In this document: one piece after another, positions 46,684 through 57,261 of the stretch
Layout of the letters: each line of letters opens with the position of its first letter
Position numbering within the stretch: the first letter of the stretch is position 1
Assembly (NCBI RefSeq): GCF_007559005.1
Contig: NZ_CP041763.1
Location: forward strand, 1,272,463 to 1,336,462
DNA from: Gordonia zhaorongruii
Lineage (GTDB): Bacteria > Actinomycetota > Actinomycetes > Mycobacteriales > Mycobacteriaceae
Direction of reading: 5' to 3'
DNA: 64,000 bases
Translations under genes and position numbers: made by a program
Notes under the pieces: generated by a model
Told to the model about the DNA's origin: nothing
Databases searched by the model: none
The model's input: only the letters and a program-made list of their open reading frames with translations

Positions 46684-48426
46684 GTGATCACTCGCATGTC
46701 CGCCCTGTTCCTCCGCACCCTCCGAGACGACCCCGCAGATGCCGAGGTGCCGAGCCACCGGTTGCTGGTCCGCGCCGGTTACATCCGGCGGAGTGCGCCG
46801 GGTGTCTATTCGTGGCTGCCCCTGGGACTCAAAGTGTTCCGCAACGTCGAAGCGGTGGTGCGGCAGGAGATGGATGCGATGGGAGCGCAGGAGATCCTGC
46901 TGCCCGCACTTCTGCCGCGCGAGCCGTACGAGACGACCGGCCGCTGGGCCGAGTACGGCGACGCGCTGTTCCGCCTCAAGGATCGCAAGGGCGCCGACAT
47001 GATGCTCGGGCCCACCCACGAGGAGATGTTCACCCAGGTCGTGAAGGGCGAGTACAGCTCGTACAAGGATCTGCCGACCACCCTTTACCAGGTGCAGACG
47101 AAGTACCGCGATGAGGAGCGGCCACGCGCCGGACTGCTTCGCGGTCGTGAGTTCGTGATGAAGGACTCCTACTCGTTCGATCTCGACGAAGCCGGGTTGC
47201 AGGCGTCGTACGACAAGCACCGTGCGACCTACCAGCGGATCTTCGACCGCCTCGGCGTCGAGTACGTGATCGTTGCAGCGACCTCGGGAGCGATGGGCGG
47301 GAGCGCGTCCGAGGAGTTCCTCGCGGTGTGCGACGTCGGAGAGGACACCTTCGTGCGGAGCACGGAGTCGGACTACGCGGCCAATGTGGAAGCAGTCGTC
47401 ACCCCGGTCCCCGCCCCGGTCGCCTTCGACTCGCTGCCGGAGGCGACCGTGCGCGACACCGGCGACACCCCGACCATCGACACGCTGGTGGACTGGGCGA
47501 ACAGTGCGCTCGACGGCGAGTACACGGCCGCCGACACCCTCAAGAACGTGATGGTGAAGATCCGCAAGCCGGGCGGAAAGTGGGAGATCACCGCAGTCGC
47601 CGTGCCCGGAGATCGCGATGTGGACCCGAAGCGGCTGGAGGCGGCGGTCGAGCCCAGCGAGGTGGAGCTCCTCGATGACGCCGACTTCGCGGCGAACCCG
47701 TCACTGGTCAAGGGCTACATCGGACCGAAGGGAGTGCAGCGCGCAGGGTTCACGTACCTCGTCGACCCGCGCGTGGTCGACGGCACGTCGTGGATCACCG
47801 GCGCCGATGAGAAGGGGAAGCATTACACCGGTCTCGTGGCAGGCCGCGACTTCACCGCGGACGGCGTCATCGAAGCGGCCTCGGTGCGCGACGGTGATCC
47901 GTCGCCGGACGGCAAGGGTGTCCTCGAATCGGCCAAGGGGATCGAGATCGGACACATCTTCCAGCTCGGCCGCAAGTACACCGACGCCTTCGAACTCGAT
48001 GTGCTCGGCGAGAACGGGAAGCCGGTCCGGGTCACGATGGGGTCGTACGGCCTCGGTGTGTCGCGGATGATCGCGGTGCTCGCCGAGCAGATGCACGACG
48101 AGAAGGGGCTGCGCTGGCCGCGCGAGGTGGCGCCGTTCGACGTGCACCTGGTCATCGCGAACAAGGACGAGGCGGCGGTCGCCGGTGCACAGCAGCTTGC
48201 CGACGACCTCGATGCGGCGGGACTGTCGATTCTCTTCGACGACCGCAAGGCGTCGCCGGGCGTCAAGTTCAAGGACGCCGAGCTGTTGGGCATGCCGGTC
48301 GTCGTGGTCGTCGGGCGAGGCTGGGCCAACGGCACCGTCGAGATCCGCGACCGGTTCACCGGCGATGCGGCCGAGGCTGCCGTCGACGGAGCAACCGACG
48401 CCGTCCTGGCCGCGGTGCGCGGCTGA
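46684..48426 (+). CDS. proS: Prolyl-tRNA synthetase
   Basis: Class II aminoacyl-tRNA synthetase, 580 residues, bacterial long form with an editing insert (about residues 230-390). It starts [17 protein letters not shown] and shows motif 1/2 segments ([20 protein letters not shown] and [31 protein letters not shown]), motif 3 [17 protein letters not shown], and the anticodon domain ([20 protein letters not shown]). GTG at 46684 is favoured by the nearby -10; ATG 46696 is an alternative. Confidence 0.95.
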   Translation: MITRMSALFLRTLRDDPADAEVPSHRLLVRAGYIRRSAPGVYSWLPLGLKVFRNVEAVVRQEMDAMGAQEILLPALLPREPYETTGRWAEYGDALFRLKDRKGADMMLGPTHEEMFTQVVKGEYSSYKDLPTTLYQVQTKYRDEERPRAGLLRGREFVMKDSYSFDLDEAGLQASYDKHRATYQRIFDRLGVEYVIVAATSGAMGGSASEEFLAVCDVGEDTFVRSTESDYAANVEAVVTPVPAPVAFDSLPEATVRDTGDTPTIDTLVDWANSALDGEYTAADTLKNVMVKIRKPGGKWEITAVAVPGDRDVDPKRLEAAVEPSEVELLDDADFAANPSLVKGYIGPKGVQRAGFTYLVDPRVVDGTSWITGADEKGKHYTGLVAGRDFTADGVIEAASVRDGDPSPDGKGVLESAKGIEIGHIFQLGRKYTDAFELDVLGENGKPVRVTMGSYGLGVSRMIAVLAEQMHDEKGLRWPREVAPFDVHLVIANKDEAAVAGAQQLADDLDAAGLSILFDDRKASPGVKFKDAELLGMPVVVVVGRGWANGTVEIRDRFTGDAAEAAVDGATDAVLAAVRG

Positions 48427-48446
48427 GTCGACGCGGGGAGCGGCTA

Positions 48447-48872
48447 CTAGCGTCCCGGGAAGGGGACGGTCACGGGAGTGATTCCCGCGACCTCTCGCCA
48501 GTGCGCGATCCGCAGGGCGCACTCGCTGAGCCCGTCGACGCCGTTGCGCCGCACGTTCGGATCGTCTGCCTGCTCGACGAGTGCGAGGTAGGCGGTCGCG
48601 CACGACTCCTCCGCGGCAAGCAGCGCCTTCTGGGCTGACCCCGCATCGGTGATGTCGGTGGTCAGCGCGTACCCGGCGGCGGGGACCCGCTCCTGTTCGC
48701 CCGACGCGACGACCATCGTGTTGAGCTGGTCACGCCGGACCCGGTGCTCGGCGATGTACTCGGTGACGGTGTTGCGCTCGCCGGAACCGACGAACGCGGT
48801 CGATGTTCCGTAGGTGAAGATCGCGGCCAGTTCAGCGTCCGTGGCGGCGATGAGAGCGTCAGACTGGCTCAT
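48447..48872 (-). CDS. DUF4439 ferritin-like protein
   Basis: A 141-residue, largely helical protein: DALIAATDAELAAIFTYGTS, then STAFVGSGERNTVTEYIAEH and SAQKALLAAEESCATAYLAL, with the EHRVRRDQLN helix. This is the DUF4439 (ferritin-like) pattern found next to proS in Mycobacteriales. ATG at 48872 overlaps the stop of the upstream gene. Metal binding is not obvious and the function is unknown. Confidence 0.75.
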   Translation of the reverse strand: MSQSDALIAATDAELAAIFTYGTSTAFVGSGERNTVTEYIAEHRVRRDQLNTMVVASGEQERVPAAGYALTTDITDAGSAQKALLAAEESCATAYLALVEQADDPNVRRNGVDGLSECALRIAHWREVAGITPVTVPFPGR

Positions 48873-49384
48873 GCGAGCTGCACCTCCGTCATGGTCTTGC
48901 AGGACGCGGAGATCGATGCAAGCAGACCAGCCGCATATCCGGACTCCCCGACAGCGGCCGCTGCAGAGGTGCGGGTGGTCGTCTCGAGCGCGGTGCGCAG
49001 CGCGTCGAGACCGATCGGCGGGGTGCCGGCATCGTCGATCTGATCGGCCGACGACGAGTTCACCCGATTGATCTCGTCGCTGAGCGACTTCGCATGCTGG
49101 CCGCGCTGCTCGGCGACCGCCGTCAGCGCCGCCGTGTAGTCGGTGTTGCGGGGTGCGAGCGATTGCGCTGCCCGCTGTTGACGGAGGGCTTCCCGTGCAT
49201 GCGGAACGAGCCTCTCGGCGTCTTCGCGGCGCTCGCTCGCGGTATCGGTGCATGCGCTGATCGACGCACCGACGGCCACCGCCACCGGGACTGCGACGGC
49301 GCCTCGCAGGACCGTGCGCCGCGATGGCGCGCGGCGGCTGTGCGTCTGGCGGGAGCGGGGAAGAGGTTCAGGGCGGACGGTCAC
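48869..49384 (-). CDS. Tat-exported putative lipoprotein
   Basis: A 171-residue exported protein. The N-terminus has a twin-arginine motif and hydrophobic core (SRRTVLRGAVAVPVAVAVGA) ending in ISAC, a lipobox-like site near residue 45. The mature part is Ala-rich helical (HAREALRQQRAAQSLAPRNT, YAAGLLASISASC). It probably works with the DUF4439 product, whose gene overlaps by 4 bases. GTG 49384 lies 7 bases after a -10 (CAGAAT, minus strand, 49397-49392), which suggests leaderless expression. Confidence 0.65.
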   Translation of the reverse strand: MTVRPEPLPRSRQTHSRRAPSRRTVLRGAVAVPVAVAVGASISACTDTASERREDAERLVPHAREALRQQRAAQSLAPRNTDYTAALTAVAEQRGQHAKSLSDEINRVNSSSADQIDDAGTPPIGLDALRTALETTTRTSAAAAVGESGYAAGLLASISASCKTMTEVQLA

Positions 49385-49391
49385 CCGACGA

Positions 49392-49397
49392 ATTCTG
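49392..49397 (-). promoter_or_regulatory. -10 element of the Tat lipoprotein/DUF4439 operon
   Basis: CAGAAT on the minus strand, 7 bases before GTG 49384, divergent from the rimP promoter. Confidence 0.4.
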
Positions 49398-49454
49398 CCA
49401 GTTCCCGCGATCGACTACACTCAGCAGGCCCTGATCCGAGCATCTCGCCGGACG

Positions 49455-49460
49455 TAGAGT
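49455..49460 (+). promoter_or_regulatory. Probable -10 of the rimP-nusA-infB operon
   Basis: TAGAGT lies 28 bases before rimP ATG. No clear -35 hexamer was found. Confidence 0.4.
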
Positions 49461-49488
49461 GGGCTGGACGCCGACCGAGAGGACTGCG

Positions 49489-50058
49489 ATGAGTGGCGAC
49501 AGGACCGAAGCGATCGGTGCTGCGGTGGAGCCGATTCTCGTGGCGGCGGGATACGACCTCGAGGAGGTCGTGCTCCTGACTCCGCCCGGACGCCGCGACG
49601 TTCGCGTGGTGATCGACAAGGACGGCGGCGCGCCGCTCGACGAGCTGGCGGACCTGAGCCGCGAACTCGGTGCGGTTCTCGACGCCGCCGACGTCATGGG
49701 CGAGCAGCACTACGAACTCGAACTCACCACTCCCGGGATCGGCCGTCAGCTCACCCGGCCGCGGCATTGGCGCCGCGCTGCGGGACGCACCGCGAAGATC
49801 GAGTACACGGTCGACGGATCGGCTGCTGAGCTCACCGGCCGTATCGGGGCACTCGACGGGGCCGACGCAGGGGACCCGGAGTCGGTCACCGTCGTGAAGG
49901 CGGACAAGGGCCGGATCTCGACCGTGAACGTTCCCCTGGCGGCGGTCACCAGCGCCGTGGTCGACGTCGATTTCCGGCGCCCAGGTGAAGCCGAGCTGCG
50001 GGCCTGCGGTCTCGACGACGCCGAGATCGCGCGGCGCCGGACCCCGAACGAAACCTGA
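49489..50058 (+). CDS. rimP: Ribosome maturation factor RimP
   Basis: Needed for 30S maturation. The 189-residue protein has the alpha/beta N-terminal domain ([20 protein letters not shown] and [20 protein letters not shown]), the [17 protein letters not shown] motif, and a C-terminal SH3-like barrel. ATG at 49489 has GAGAGGA (49477-49483) upstream; an in-frame start at 49459 would add 10 residues and is less likely. Operon leader of nusA-ylxR-infB-rbfA. Confidence 0.93.
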   Translation: MSGDRTEAIGAAVEPILVAAGYDLEEVVLLTPPGRRDVRVVIDKDGGAPLDELADLSRELGAVLDAADVMGEQHYELELTTPGIGRQLTRPRHWRRAAGRTAKIEYTVDGSAAELTGRIGALDGADAGDPESVTVVKADKGRISTVNVPLAAVTSAVVDVDFRRPGEAELRACGLDDAEIARRRTPNET

Positions 50059-50105
50059 ATCCGGCAGCCCAGATGCGGCATCCGGAATCAGCCGTCCGGC
50101 GATCA

Positions 50106-50131
50106 GACAACTGACAACTGAACAGACAACT
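50106..50131 (+). repeat. Repeats in the nusA leader
   Basis: GACAACT occurs three times at 50106-50112, 50113-50119 and 50125-50131, in the 100-base rimP-nusA gap. Significance unknown. Confidence 0.45.
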
Positions 50132-50158
50132 CAACACGACAAGCGAATAGGAGTCACC

Positions 50159-51214
50159 ATGCACATCGACATCAGCGCGCTCCGACTGATCGAGGCGGAC
50201 AAGGGCGTGTCCATCGACACCGTGATCACGGCGATCGAGACCGCCCTGCTCACCGCCTACCGGCACACTGAGGGCTTCGCGCAGCACGCGCGAATCGACG
50301 TCAACCGCAAGAGCGGAGAAGTCCGGGTGATGGCCCAGGAACTCGGCGAGGGCGGCGACGTCGTTCACGAGTGGGACGACACTCCCGAGGGCTTCGGCCG
50401 GATCGCCGCGACGACTGCGCGCCAGGTGATCCTGCAGCGTCTGCGCGACGCCGAGAACGAGAAGACCTACGGCGACCTGGTGGCTCACGAGGGCGAAGTG
50501 GTCGGCGGCGTCGTCCAGGCCGACTCGCGACTCAACGCCAAGGGCATCGTCGTCGTCCGGATCGGCACGGATGCCAACGCGACCGAGGGCATCATTCCCT
50601 CCGTCGAGCAGGTGCCGGGTGAGAAGTACAACCACGGTGACCGCATCAAGTGCTACGTCGTCGGTGTCAGCCGCGGGATGCGCGGCCCGCAGATCACCCT
50701 CTCGCGAACTCACCCGAACCTGGTCCGCAAACTGTTCTCGCTTGAGGTGCCCGAGATCGAGGACGGCTCGGTCGAGATCGTCGCCGTCGCCCGCGAGGCA
50801 GGTCATCGGTCGAAGATCGCCGTTCACACCGGCGTCAACGGTCTTAACGCGAAGGGCGCCTGCATCGGTCCGATGGGGCAGCGTGTACGCAATGTGATGA
50901 GCGAGCTGTCCGGTGAGAAGATCGACATCATCGATTACGCGAACGACCCGGCCGTGTTCGTGGGCAATGCGCTGTCGCCTGCGAAGGTGATGTCGGTGAC
51001 GGTCATCGACCTGGAGACCAAGGCGGCCCGGGTGATCGTGCCCGATTACCAGTTGTCGCTCGCGATCGGCAAGGAAGGCCAGAACGCGCGGCTCGCTGCG
51101 CGCCTGACTGGATGGCGGATCGACATCCGCTCGGACGCAGGCGATGGCGGACCTCGGATGGAGGTTCTCAGCGACGGCGAGGTCACGGTCAGCCCCGATG
51201 ATGAGATAGACTGA
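50159..51214 (+). CDS. nusA: Transcription elongation/termination factor NusA
   Basis: Binds RNA polymerase and RNA, modulating pausing, termination and antitermination. The 351-residue protein has the N-terminal domain ([20 protein letters not shown]), an S1 domain (about 130-200), and tandem KH domains ([20 protein letters not shown] and [20 protein letters not shown]). The E. coli C-terminal acidic repeats are absent, as usual for actinobacteria. ATG at 50159 follows AATAGGAG (50146-50153). Confidence 0.96.
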   Translation: MHIDISALRLIEADKGVSIDTVITAIETALLTAYRHTEGFAQHARIDVNRKSGEVRVMAQELGEGGDVVHEWDDTPEGFGRIAATTARQVILQRLRDAENEKTYGDLVAHEGEVVGGVVQADSRLNAKGIVVVRIGTDANATEGIIPSVEQVPGEKYNHGDRIKCYVVGVSRGMRGPQITLSRTHPNLVRKLFSLEVPEIEDGSVEIVAVAREAGHRSKIAVHTGVNGLNAKGACIGPMGQRVRNVMSELSGEKIDIIDYANDPAVFVGNALSPAKVMSVTVIDLETKAARVIVPDYQLSLAIGKEGQNARLAARLTGWRIDIRSDAGDGGPRMEVLSDGEVTVSPDDEID

Positions 51215-51217
51215 CTC

Positions 51218-51535
51218 GTGGCCCTCCGACCGTCGACCTCACCGGTCCGCACGTGCATCGGTTGCCGACGGCGCGATCAAGCCCCTGACATGGTGCGAGT
51301 AGTTGCCCGTTGCGCAGACGATGGTGTGCGCACTGTGGCGGTGGACACGGCGGGGAGCTTGCCGGGACGTGGCGCCTGGCTGCATCGAGAGTCCGACTGC
51401 GTGTCGGCCGCGGTGCGGCGGCGCGCCTTCGGTCCGGCGCTACGGGATCGCGGTCTCACCGTGAATCCAGACGACCTCGACGATCTGATCGCCGAGATCA
51501 ACCGAGACGGTTCCGCAGGGAATCAGGACAGGTAG
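51218..51535 (+). CDS. YlxR (DUF448) RNA-binding protein
   Basis: A 105-residue protein between nusA and infB, with RTCIGCRRRDQAPDMVRVVA and the LPGRGAWLHRESDCVSAAVR motif typical of YlxR. The Cys pair CIGC and basic surface suggest RNA binding; role in ribosome or transcription control remains unsettled. GTG start 3 bases after nusA. Confidence 0.92.
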   Translation: MALRPSTSPVRTCIGCRRRDQAPDMVRVVARCADDGVRTVAVDTAGSLPGRGAWLHRESDCVSAAVRRRAFGPALRDRGLTVNPDDLDDLIAEINRDGSAGNQDR

Positions 51536-51637
51536 CAGAAGACATGAGCACACCGTGAAGTCTCCACGATGAGCACGTTGACCGAATAGATCGAGGTCGC
51601 AGCGGGTAGCCCGCTCGACCTCCAAGTGAGGAGAGCA

Positions 51638-54442
51638 GTGGCAGGCAAGGCCCGCGTTCACGAACTGGCCAAGGAGATCGGCGTTCCCAGCAAGAAGGTG
51701 CTGGAACGTCTGAAGGAGCAAGGCGAGTTCGTCAAGTCCGCGTCGTCGACCGTCGAGGCCCCCGTGGCCCGTCGGCTTCGCGAATCATTCCCCACCGGTG
51801 ACACCGGTGGATCGGACGCCGCACCGGCGTCCGCCCCCAAATCCTCGTCGGCGAAGCCCGGTGCGAAGCCGGCCGCGAAGCCCGGTGCACCGGCTGCGAA
51901 GCCGTCCGACTCGGCACCCAAGCCGGGACCGGCCGCACCGGCCGCTCCCGCGGCTGCACCGGCGACGCCCGAGCCCGCAGCACCGGCCGCCCCGTCGGCG
52001 CCGGCAGCTTCCGGCCCGAAGCCGGCTGCACCGGGCCCCAAGCCCGCGGCCCCGAAGCCCGCAGCACCCAAGCCTGCGGCACCAGAGGCGCCGTCGACCC
52101 CAGCTGCAGGCCCGCGCCCGGGACCTCGTCCCGGCCCGCGCCCGCCGCGTGTGGGCAACAACCCCTTCTCCTCGGCTCCGGCACCCTCGCCGCGCCCGTC
52201 CGGTCCCCGTCCCGGGCCCGGTCAGGGCGGACCGCGTCCAGGTGGCGGTCGTCCCGGCGGCGCAGGCCGTCCCGGCCCAGCCGGAGCAGGACGTCCGGCG
52301 GCCGGTCAGGGCGGACCTCGTCCGACCCCCGGCAACATGCCGTCGCGCCCGTCTCCGGGCGCCATGCCGCAGCGTGCGGCCGGACCTAACGCCCGGCCGG
52401 GTGGCCGTGGCGGTCCGGGTGGACGCAACGGCGGTGGCGGCGGCGGTTTCCGCGGCGGCCCCGGTGGTCCCGGCGGCGGTTTCCGCGGTCGTCCCGGTGG
52501 CGGCGGTCGCGGTCGCGGTGGCGGTGCGGCCGGCGCGTTCGGTCGTCCCGGCGGTGCACCCCGAAGGGGCCGCAAGTCGAAGCGTCAGAAGCGTCAAGAG
52601 TACGACTCGATGCAGGCGCCCAGCGTCGGCGGCGTCCGTCTGCCGTACGGCAACGGCGAGACGATCCGTCTCCCGCGTGGCGCATCGCTGTCGGACTTCG
52701 CCGACAAGATCGACGCCAACCCGGCAGCACTGGTCCAGGCGATGTTCAACCTCGGCGAGATGGTGACGGCGACCGAGTCGGTCAACGACGAGACGCTCGA
52801 GCTGCTCGGCTCGGAGATGAACTACAAGGTCCAGGTCGTCAGCCCTGAGGACGAGGACCGCGAGCTGCTGAAGGCGTTCGACCTGACCTACGGTGAGAAC
52901 ACCGGTGAGGACGAGGACCTGCAGCAGCGCCCGCCGGTGGTCACCGTGATGGGTCACGTCGACCACGGTAAGACCCGACTCCTCGACACGATCCGCAAGG
53001 AGAACGTCGGTGCGGGCGAGGCCGGTGGCATCACCCAGCACATCGGTGCGTACCAGGTGAACACTCACCTGAACGGCGATGACCGTCTGGTCACCTTCAT
53101 CGACACCCCGGGTCACGAGGCGTTCACCGCCATGCGTGCTCGTGGTGCGAAGGCCACGGACATCGCGATCCTGGTCGTCGCAGCCGACGACGGCGTGATG
53201 CCGCAGACGGTCGAGGCCGTGAACCACGCACAGGCCGCTGACGTGCCGGTCGTGGTGGCGGTCAACAAGATCGACAAGGAAGGCGCCGATCCGGCCAAGA
53301 TCCGCGGCCAGCTGACCGAGTACGGTCTGGTCCCCGAGGAGTACGGCGGCGAGACCATGTTCGTCGATATCTCGGCGAAGCAGGGCGAGAACATCGATGC
53401 GCTGCTCGAGGCGGTCCTGCTGACCGCCGACGCATCGCTCGATCTTCGTGCGAACCCGGAGATGGATGCGCAGGGCGTGGCGATCGAGGCGCACCTCGAC
53501 CGTGGCCGCGGCCCGGTCGCGACAGTCCTCATCCAGCGCGGAACGCTGCGCGTCGGCGACTCGATCGTCGCGGGCGATGCGTACGGTCGTGTTCGTCGCA
53601 TGGTCGACGAGCACGGCGACGACATCACGGAGGCGTACCCGTCGCGTCCGGTCCAGGTCATCGGCTTCACGTCGGTTCCGGGTGCCGGCGACAACGTGCT
53701 GGTCGTCCAGGAGGATCGCACCGCGCGTCAGATCGCCGATCGTCGGTCGGCGCGCAAGCGCAATGCCCTGGCGGCGCGCAGTCGCAAGCGGATCAGCCTG
53801 GAGGATCTGGATTCGGCGCTGAGGGAGACCAGTCAGCTGAACCTGATCCTCAAGGGCGACAACTCGGGCACCGTCGAGGCGCTCGAAGAGGCGCTCATGG
53901 GCATCGAGATCGACGACGAGGTGTCGCTGCGCATCATCGACCGCGGTGTCGGTGGCGTCACCGAGACCAACGTCGACCTGGCAACGGCCTCCGATGCGAT
54001 CATCATCGGCTTCAACGTCCGCGCCGAGGGCAAGGCGACGGAGCTGGCGAAGCGCGAGGGCGTCGAGATCCGTTACTACTCGATAATCTACAAGGCGATC
54101 GACGAGATCGAAGCGGCTCTGAAGGGCATGCTCAAGCCGATCTACGAAGAGGTCGAGCTGGGGCGCACCGAGATCCGAGCGATCTTCAAGTCGTCCAAGG
54201 TCGGCAACATCGCGGGTTGCATGGTGCAGTCGGGTGTCGTCCGTCGCAATGCGAAGGCACGACTGCTGCGCGACAACACAGTGGTCGCCGAGAATCTGAC
54301 GGTGTCTTCGCTGCGGCGCGAGAAGGATGACGTGACCGAGGTTCGCGAGGGCTTCGAGTGCGGTCTGACGCTCACGTACGGCGACATCAAGATCGACGAT
54401 GTCATCGAGACCTACGAGATGGTCGAGAAGGCGCGGGACTAG
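51638..54442 (+). CDS. infB: Translation initiation factor IF-2
   Basis: GTPase that places initiator fMet-tRNA on the 30S subunit; 934 residues. The N-terminal IF2_N helix ([20 protein letters not shown]) is followed by a roughly 270-residue Pro/Ala/Gly/Arg linker of low complexity (about residues 48-320). The GTPase domain has G1 GHVDHGKT (439-446), DTPGHEAF and NKID. C-terminal domains follow. GTG at 51638 has GTGAGGAGAG just upstream. The linker contains Lys/Pro/Ala repeats and then Gly/Arg-rich repeats. Confidence 0.96.
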   Translation: MAGKARVHELAKEIGVPSKKVLERLKEQGEFVKSASSTVEAPVARRLRESFPTGDTGGSDAAPASAPKSSSAKPGAKPAAKPGAPAAKPSDSAPKPGPAAPAAPAAAPATPEPAAPAAPSAPAASGPKPAAPGPKPAAPKPAAPKPAAPEAPSTPAAGPRPGPRPGPRPPRVGNNPFSSAPAPSPRPSGPRPGPGQGGPRPGGGRPGGAGRPGPAGAGRPAAGQGGPRPTPGNMPSRPSPGAMPQRAAGPNARPGGRGGPGGRNGGGGGGFRGGPGGPGGGFRGRPGGGGRGRGGGAAGAFGRPGGAPRRGRKSKRQKRQEYDSMQAPSVGGVRLPYGNGETIRLPRGASLSDFADKIDANPAALVQAMFNLGEMVTATESVNDETLELLGSEMNYKVQVVSPEDEDRELLKAFDLTYGENTGEDEDLQQRPPVVTVMGHVDHGKTRLLDTIRKENVGAGEAGGITQHIGAYQVNTHLNGDDRLVTFIDTPGHEAFTAMRARGAKATDIAILVVAADDGVMPQTVEAVNHAQAADVPVVVAVNKIDKEGADPAKIRGQLTEYGLVPEEYGGETMFVDISAKQGENIDALLEAVLLTADASLDLRANPEMDAQGVAIEAHLDRGRGPVATVLIQRGTLRVGDSIVAGDAYGRVRRMVDEHGDDITEAYPSRPVQVIGFTSVPGAGDNVLVVQEDRTARQIADRRSARKRNALAARSRKRISLEDLDSALRETSQLNLILKGDNSGTVEALEEALMGIEIDDEVSLRIIDRGVGGVTETNVDLATASDAIIIGFNVRAEGKATELAKREGVEIRYYSIIYKAIDEIEAALKGMLKPIYEEVELGRTEIRAIFKSSKVGNIAGCMVQSGVVRRNAKARLLRDNTVVAENLTVSSLRREKDDVTEVREGFECGLTLTYGDIKIDDVIETYEMVEKARD

Positions 54443-54453
54443 TTGAGAAGGCT

Positions 54454-54481
54454 CGGTACCGGGTGCGTGCACCCGGTACCG
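54454..54481. terminator. Perfect 28-bp palindrome between infB and rbfA
   Basis: Arms CGGTACCGGGTGC (54454-54466) and GCACCCGGTACCG (54469-54481) pair perfectly around GT. No T-run follows, so it may be a hairpin or attenuator, or an RNA processing site, rather than a simple terminator. Confidence 0.55.
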
Positions 54482-54508
54482 GGGAATCGGATTTAGGGGA
54501 GTCGATCA

Positions 54509-54967
54509 ATGGTTGATGCTGCTCGGGCCCAACGGCTCGCGAAGCGAATCACGACCATCGTCGCGTCGGCGATCAGTGGCGAGATCAAGGATCCGCGTCT
54601 GGCACACGTCACGATCACGGATACCCGGGTGACCGGCGATCTGCACGACGCGACGGTGTACTACACCGTGATGGGTTCGACGATCGATGCTGAACCCGAT
54701 TACGCGGAGGCGGCGGCCGGACTGGCCGCCGCCACCGGCGTGCTCCGCTCCAAGGTCGGTGCCGGGACCGGTGTGCGGTTCACGCCGACTCTGCGGTTCG
54801 AACTCGACACCGTGCCCGATGCCACTCGCGCGATGGACGAACTGCTGGCGAAAGCGCGGGCTCAGGACGAGCTCGTCGCGCGTGCGGCGAGGGACGCCGA
54901 GCCCGCGGGCGATGACGATCCCTACTATCACGAGGACGGCGAAGCCGGTCAGGACGCCAGAGGGTGA
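54509..54967 (+). CDS. rbfA: Ribosome-binding factor A
   Basis: Binds the 30S subunit and helps 16S rRNA 5' maturation and cold adaptation. The 152-residue protein shows [36 protein letters not shown] and [20 protein letters not shown]. Its acidic C-terminal tail is short. ATG at 54509 after GGGGAGTCG; the stop overlaps the next gene by 4 bases (GTGA). Confidence 0.93.
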   Translation: MVDAARAQRLAKRITTIVASAISGEIKDPRLAHVTITDTRVTGDLHDATVYYTVMGSTIDAEPDYAEAAAGLAAATGVLRSKVGAGTGVRFTPTLRFELDTVPDATRAMDELLAKARAQDELVARAARDAEPAGDDDPYYHEDGEAGQDARG

Positions 54968-55941
54968 ACCGGGCTTCCGCAGGGACGGTCGCCTCTGTTC
55001 TGTCGGGGGCCGACTCGGTGGTGATCATCAGTCACGTGCGGCCCGACCCGGACACCATCGGCAGTGCTCTCGGCCTCGGTCTGGGGCTCGTGTCGCTGGG
55101 CATCCCGGTGCGCTGCGGCTTCTCGGGCCCGGAGACACTCCCGCGAACACTGCGTGAGCTGCCCGGTGCCGAGCTGCTGGCACCGTTGTCGGCACCGTCG
55201 CCGGGGGAGATCGCGGTCGCGGTCGACGCCGCGTCGGTGGGCCGGCTCGGAGACTACGAGAGTGTGTTCACGGCGGCGAGCCGCACGATCTGCATCGACC
55301 ATCATGTCTCGAATCCGGGCTTCGGCGACTTCGATCTGGTCGACTCGGAGTCCGACTGCACTGCAGTCCTCATCCTGGACGTGCTGGACGAGCTCGGCGT
55401 GGAGCTGACCGCCGACATCGCGACCTGCCTGTACGCGGGTCTGGTCACCGACACGGGGTCGTTCAAGTGGGCTCGACCGGCGTCTTTCGAAGTCGCAGCC
55501 CGGCTGCTGCACGCAGGAGTGAACGCCGCGAAGTGGAGTCGGGTGCTGTTGGACTCGCACCCGTACCCGTGGCTGCGCATGCTGTCGGATGTGCTCGCCT
55601 CGTCCCACCTGGACGAGACGGCATGCGGCGGCAGGGGCCTGGTGGTCGCGACGGTTCTGGCCGACCAACTGGGCGGAATGAGCTGGGACGAGTCCGAGAG
55701 CGTGATCGACGTGGTGCGAACCGCGCGCGAAGCGGAAGTCGCCGCGGTATTCAAGGAGTCGACGCCGGGATCCTGGGCAGTCTCGCTGCGTAGCAAGACC
55801 AGCGTGGACCTGGTCCCGGTAGCGCGTGCGCTCGGCGGCGGCGGACATACGCGCGCTGCGGGCTACTCCGATTCCGGGACGGCGGACGAGGTCGTCGCGA
55901 GGTTGCGCGCGGAGCTCGAACGCTCAGCGAACAGCGAGTAG
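54964..55941 (+). CDS. DHH-family phosphoesterase (NrnA-like)
   Basis: A 325-residue cytoplasmic phosphoesterase of the DHH/DHHA1 class. Motifs are [40 protein letters not shown] (DHH) and [10 protein letters not shown] in DHHA1. NrnA-type enzymes degrade nanoRNAs, pAp or c-di-AMP. The GTG overlaps the rbfA stop. Gene order rbfA-nrnA-dinF is known from mycobacteria. Confidence 0.88.
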   Translation: MNRASAGTVASVLSGADSVVIISHVRPDPDTIGSALGLGLGLVSLGIPVRCGFSGPETLPRTLRELPGAELLAPLSAPSPGEIAVAVDAASVGRLGDYESVFTAASRTICIDHHVSNPGFGDFDLVDSESDCTAVLILDVLDELGVELTADIATCLYAGLVTDTGSFKWARPASFEVAARLLHAGVNAAKWSRVLLDSHPYPWLRMLSDVLASSHLDETACGGRGLVVATVLADQLGGMSWDESESVIDVVRTAREAEVAAVFKESTPGSWAVSLRSKTSVDLVPVARALGGGGHTRAAGYSDSGTADEVVARLRAELERSANSE

Positions 55942-55947
55942 TACGCG

Positions 55948-57234
55948 ATGCTGCGACTCGCGTCGTCGGCACTCGTGGTGCTCATCGCACCGCCCCTCTA
56001 CCTGATGCTCGACCTGGCGGTCGTCGGCCGACTCGGTGCAACCGAGCTCGCGGCACTCGCGGTGGCGACTCTCGTGCTCGCGGTCATCAGCACTCAGCTC
56101 ACGTTCCTCTCGTACGGCACGACGGCTCGCTCGGCTCGCTCCTACGGTGCGGGCGACCGCGACGGGGCCGTCTCCGAGGGAGTCCAGGCGACGTGGATCG
56201 CACTGGGCGTCGGCGCGTTGATCGTCGTCGCGGCCTGGCTGTCCGCTCCGTGGGTGACCTCGGTGCTGGTGCCGGATGCCGCCGTGGCCGCCGACGCTGC
56301 GCGGTGGCTCCGGATCGCCGTGTTCGGGGTGCCGGTCATTCTCGTGGCGATGGCGGGCAATGGCTGGATGCGCGGCGTGCAGGAGGCGCGGCGGCCGGTG
56401 ATCTACGTGGTGTGCGGTCTCGGTGTCGGAGCGGTGCTGTGCGTCGGTCTGGTCCACGGCGTCGGGCCGATGCCACGACTCGGCCTCGAGGGCAGCGCCG
56501 TGTCGAACTTGGTGGGGCAGTCGATCACCGGAATCCTGTTCGGCGCACGTCTGCACCGTGAGGCGTCCAGGAGCCGGTCGATCGGTCTGGCGCCGCAGCG
56601 ATCCCGGATCACGGCGCAACTGTCGATGGGACGCGACCTGATCCTGCGCAGCATGTCGTTCCAGATCTGCTTCGTATCCGCGGCTGCGGTCGCCGCGCGA
56701 TTCGGTGTCGCACAGGTCGCGGCCCATCAGGTGGTCCTGCAACTGTGGGAGTTCATGTCGCTGCTGCTCGATTCGCTCGCGATAGCCGCGCAGCAACTCG
56801 TCGGCGCCGCGCTCGGGGCCAGGACCTTCGATGCGGCTCGTCGCACCGCCCGGCATGTGACCGCGGTGTCGCTCGCCGTAGCGGTGGGTCTGGGTGCGGT
56901 GCTGGCAGCGGGTGCGGGGGTGCTGCCGCGGATCTTCACCTCCGACTCCGGGGTACTCGATGCGATCGCTACTCCGTGGTGGTTCTTCGTCGCGATGCTG
57001 CCGATCGCCGGCGTGGTCTTCGCGCTCGACGGCGTACTGCTGGGCAGCGGTGACGCGGCTTTCCTGCGGACCGCGACCCTGGCCGGTGCGCTGTGTGCGT
57101 TCCTGCCGATGATCTGGCTGTCGTTGGTGTTCGACTGGGGGCTGGCCGGCATCTGGGCGGGACTGATGTCGTTCATGATCACCCGCCTCGGTGCGGTGGT
57201 GTGGCGCGTGCGTTCCGGGGTATGGGTGCGTTGA
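55948..57234 (+). CDS. dinF: MATE-family efflux transporter (DinF type)
   Basis: A 428-residue inner-membrane transporter with about twelve helices. Family features: LASSALVVLIAPPLYLMLDL, ARFGVAQVAAHQVVLQLWEF and LDSLAIAAQQLVGAALGART. It exports drugs or organic cations by Na+ or H+ antiport in known cases. ATG at 55948, 6 bases after the phosphoesterase. No LexA box was found before it, so damage regulation is not indicated here. Confidence 0.9.
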   Translation: MLRLASSALVVLIAPPLYLMLDLAVVGRLGATELAALAVATLVLAVISTQLTFLSYGTTARSARSYGAGDRDGAVSEGVQATWIALGVGALIVVAAWLSAPWVTSVLVPDAAVAADAARWLRIAVFGVPVILVAMAGNGWMRGVQEARRPVIYVVCGLGVGAVLCVGLVHGVGPMPRLGLEGSAVSNLVGQSITGILFGARLHREASRSRSIGLAPQRSRITAQLSMGRDLILRSMSFQICFVSAAAVAARFGVAQVAAHQVVLQLWEFMSLLLDSLAIAAQQLVGAALGARTFDAARRTARHVTAVSLAVAVGLGAVLAAGAGVLPRIFTSDSGVLDAIATPWWFFVAMLPIAGVVFALDGVLLGSGDAAFLRTATLAGALCAFLPMIWLSLVFDWGLAGIWAGLMSFMITRLGAVVWRVRSGVWVR

Positions 57235-57261
57235 CGGCCGGATACCGCGCGGACTAATGTA

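Noticed and set aside
51785..54472. 895-codon open frame antisense to infB
   Set aside because: It mirrors infB; the low-complexity Pro/Ala/Gly codons leave the antisense frame open in GC-rich DNA, and no domain is visible.
55921..55960. LexA control of dinF
   Set aside because: The name suggests damage induction, but no GAAC-N4-GTTC box lies before the gene, which is embedded in the rbfA operon.
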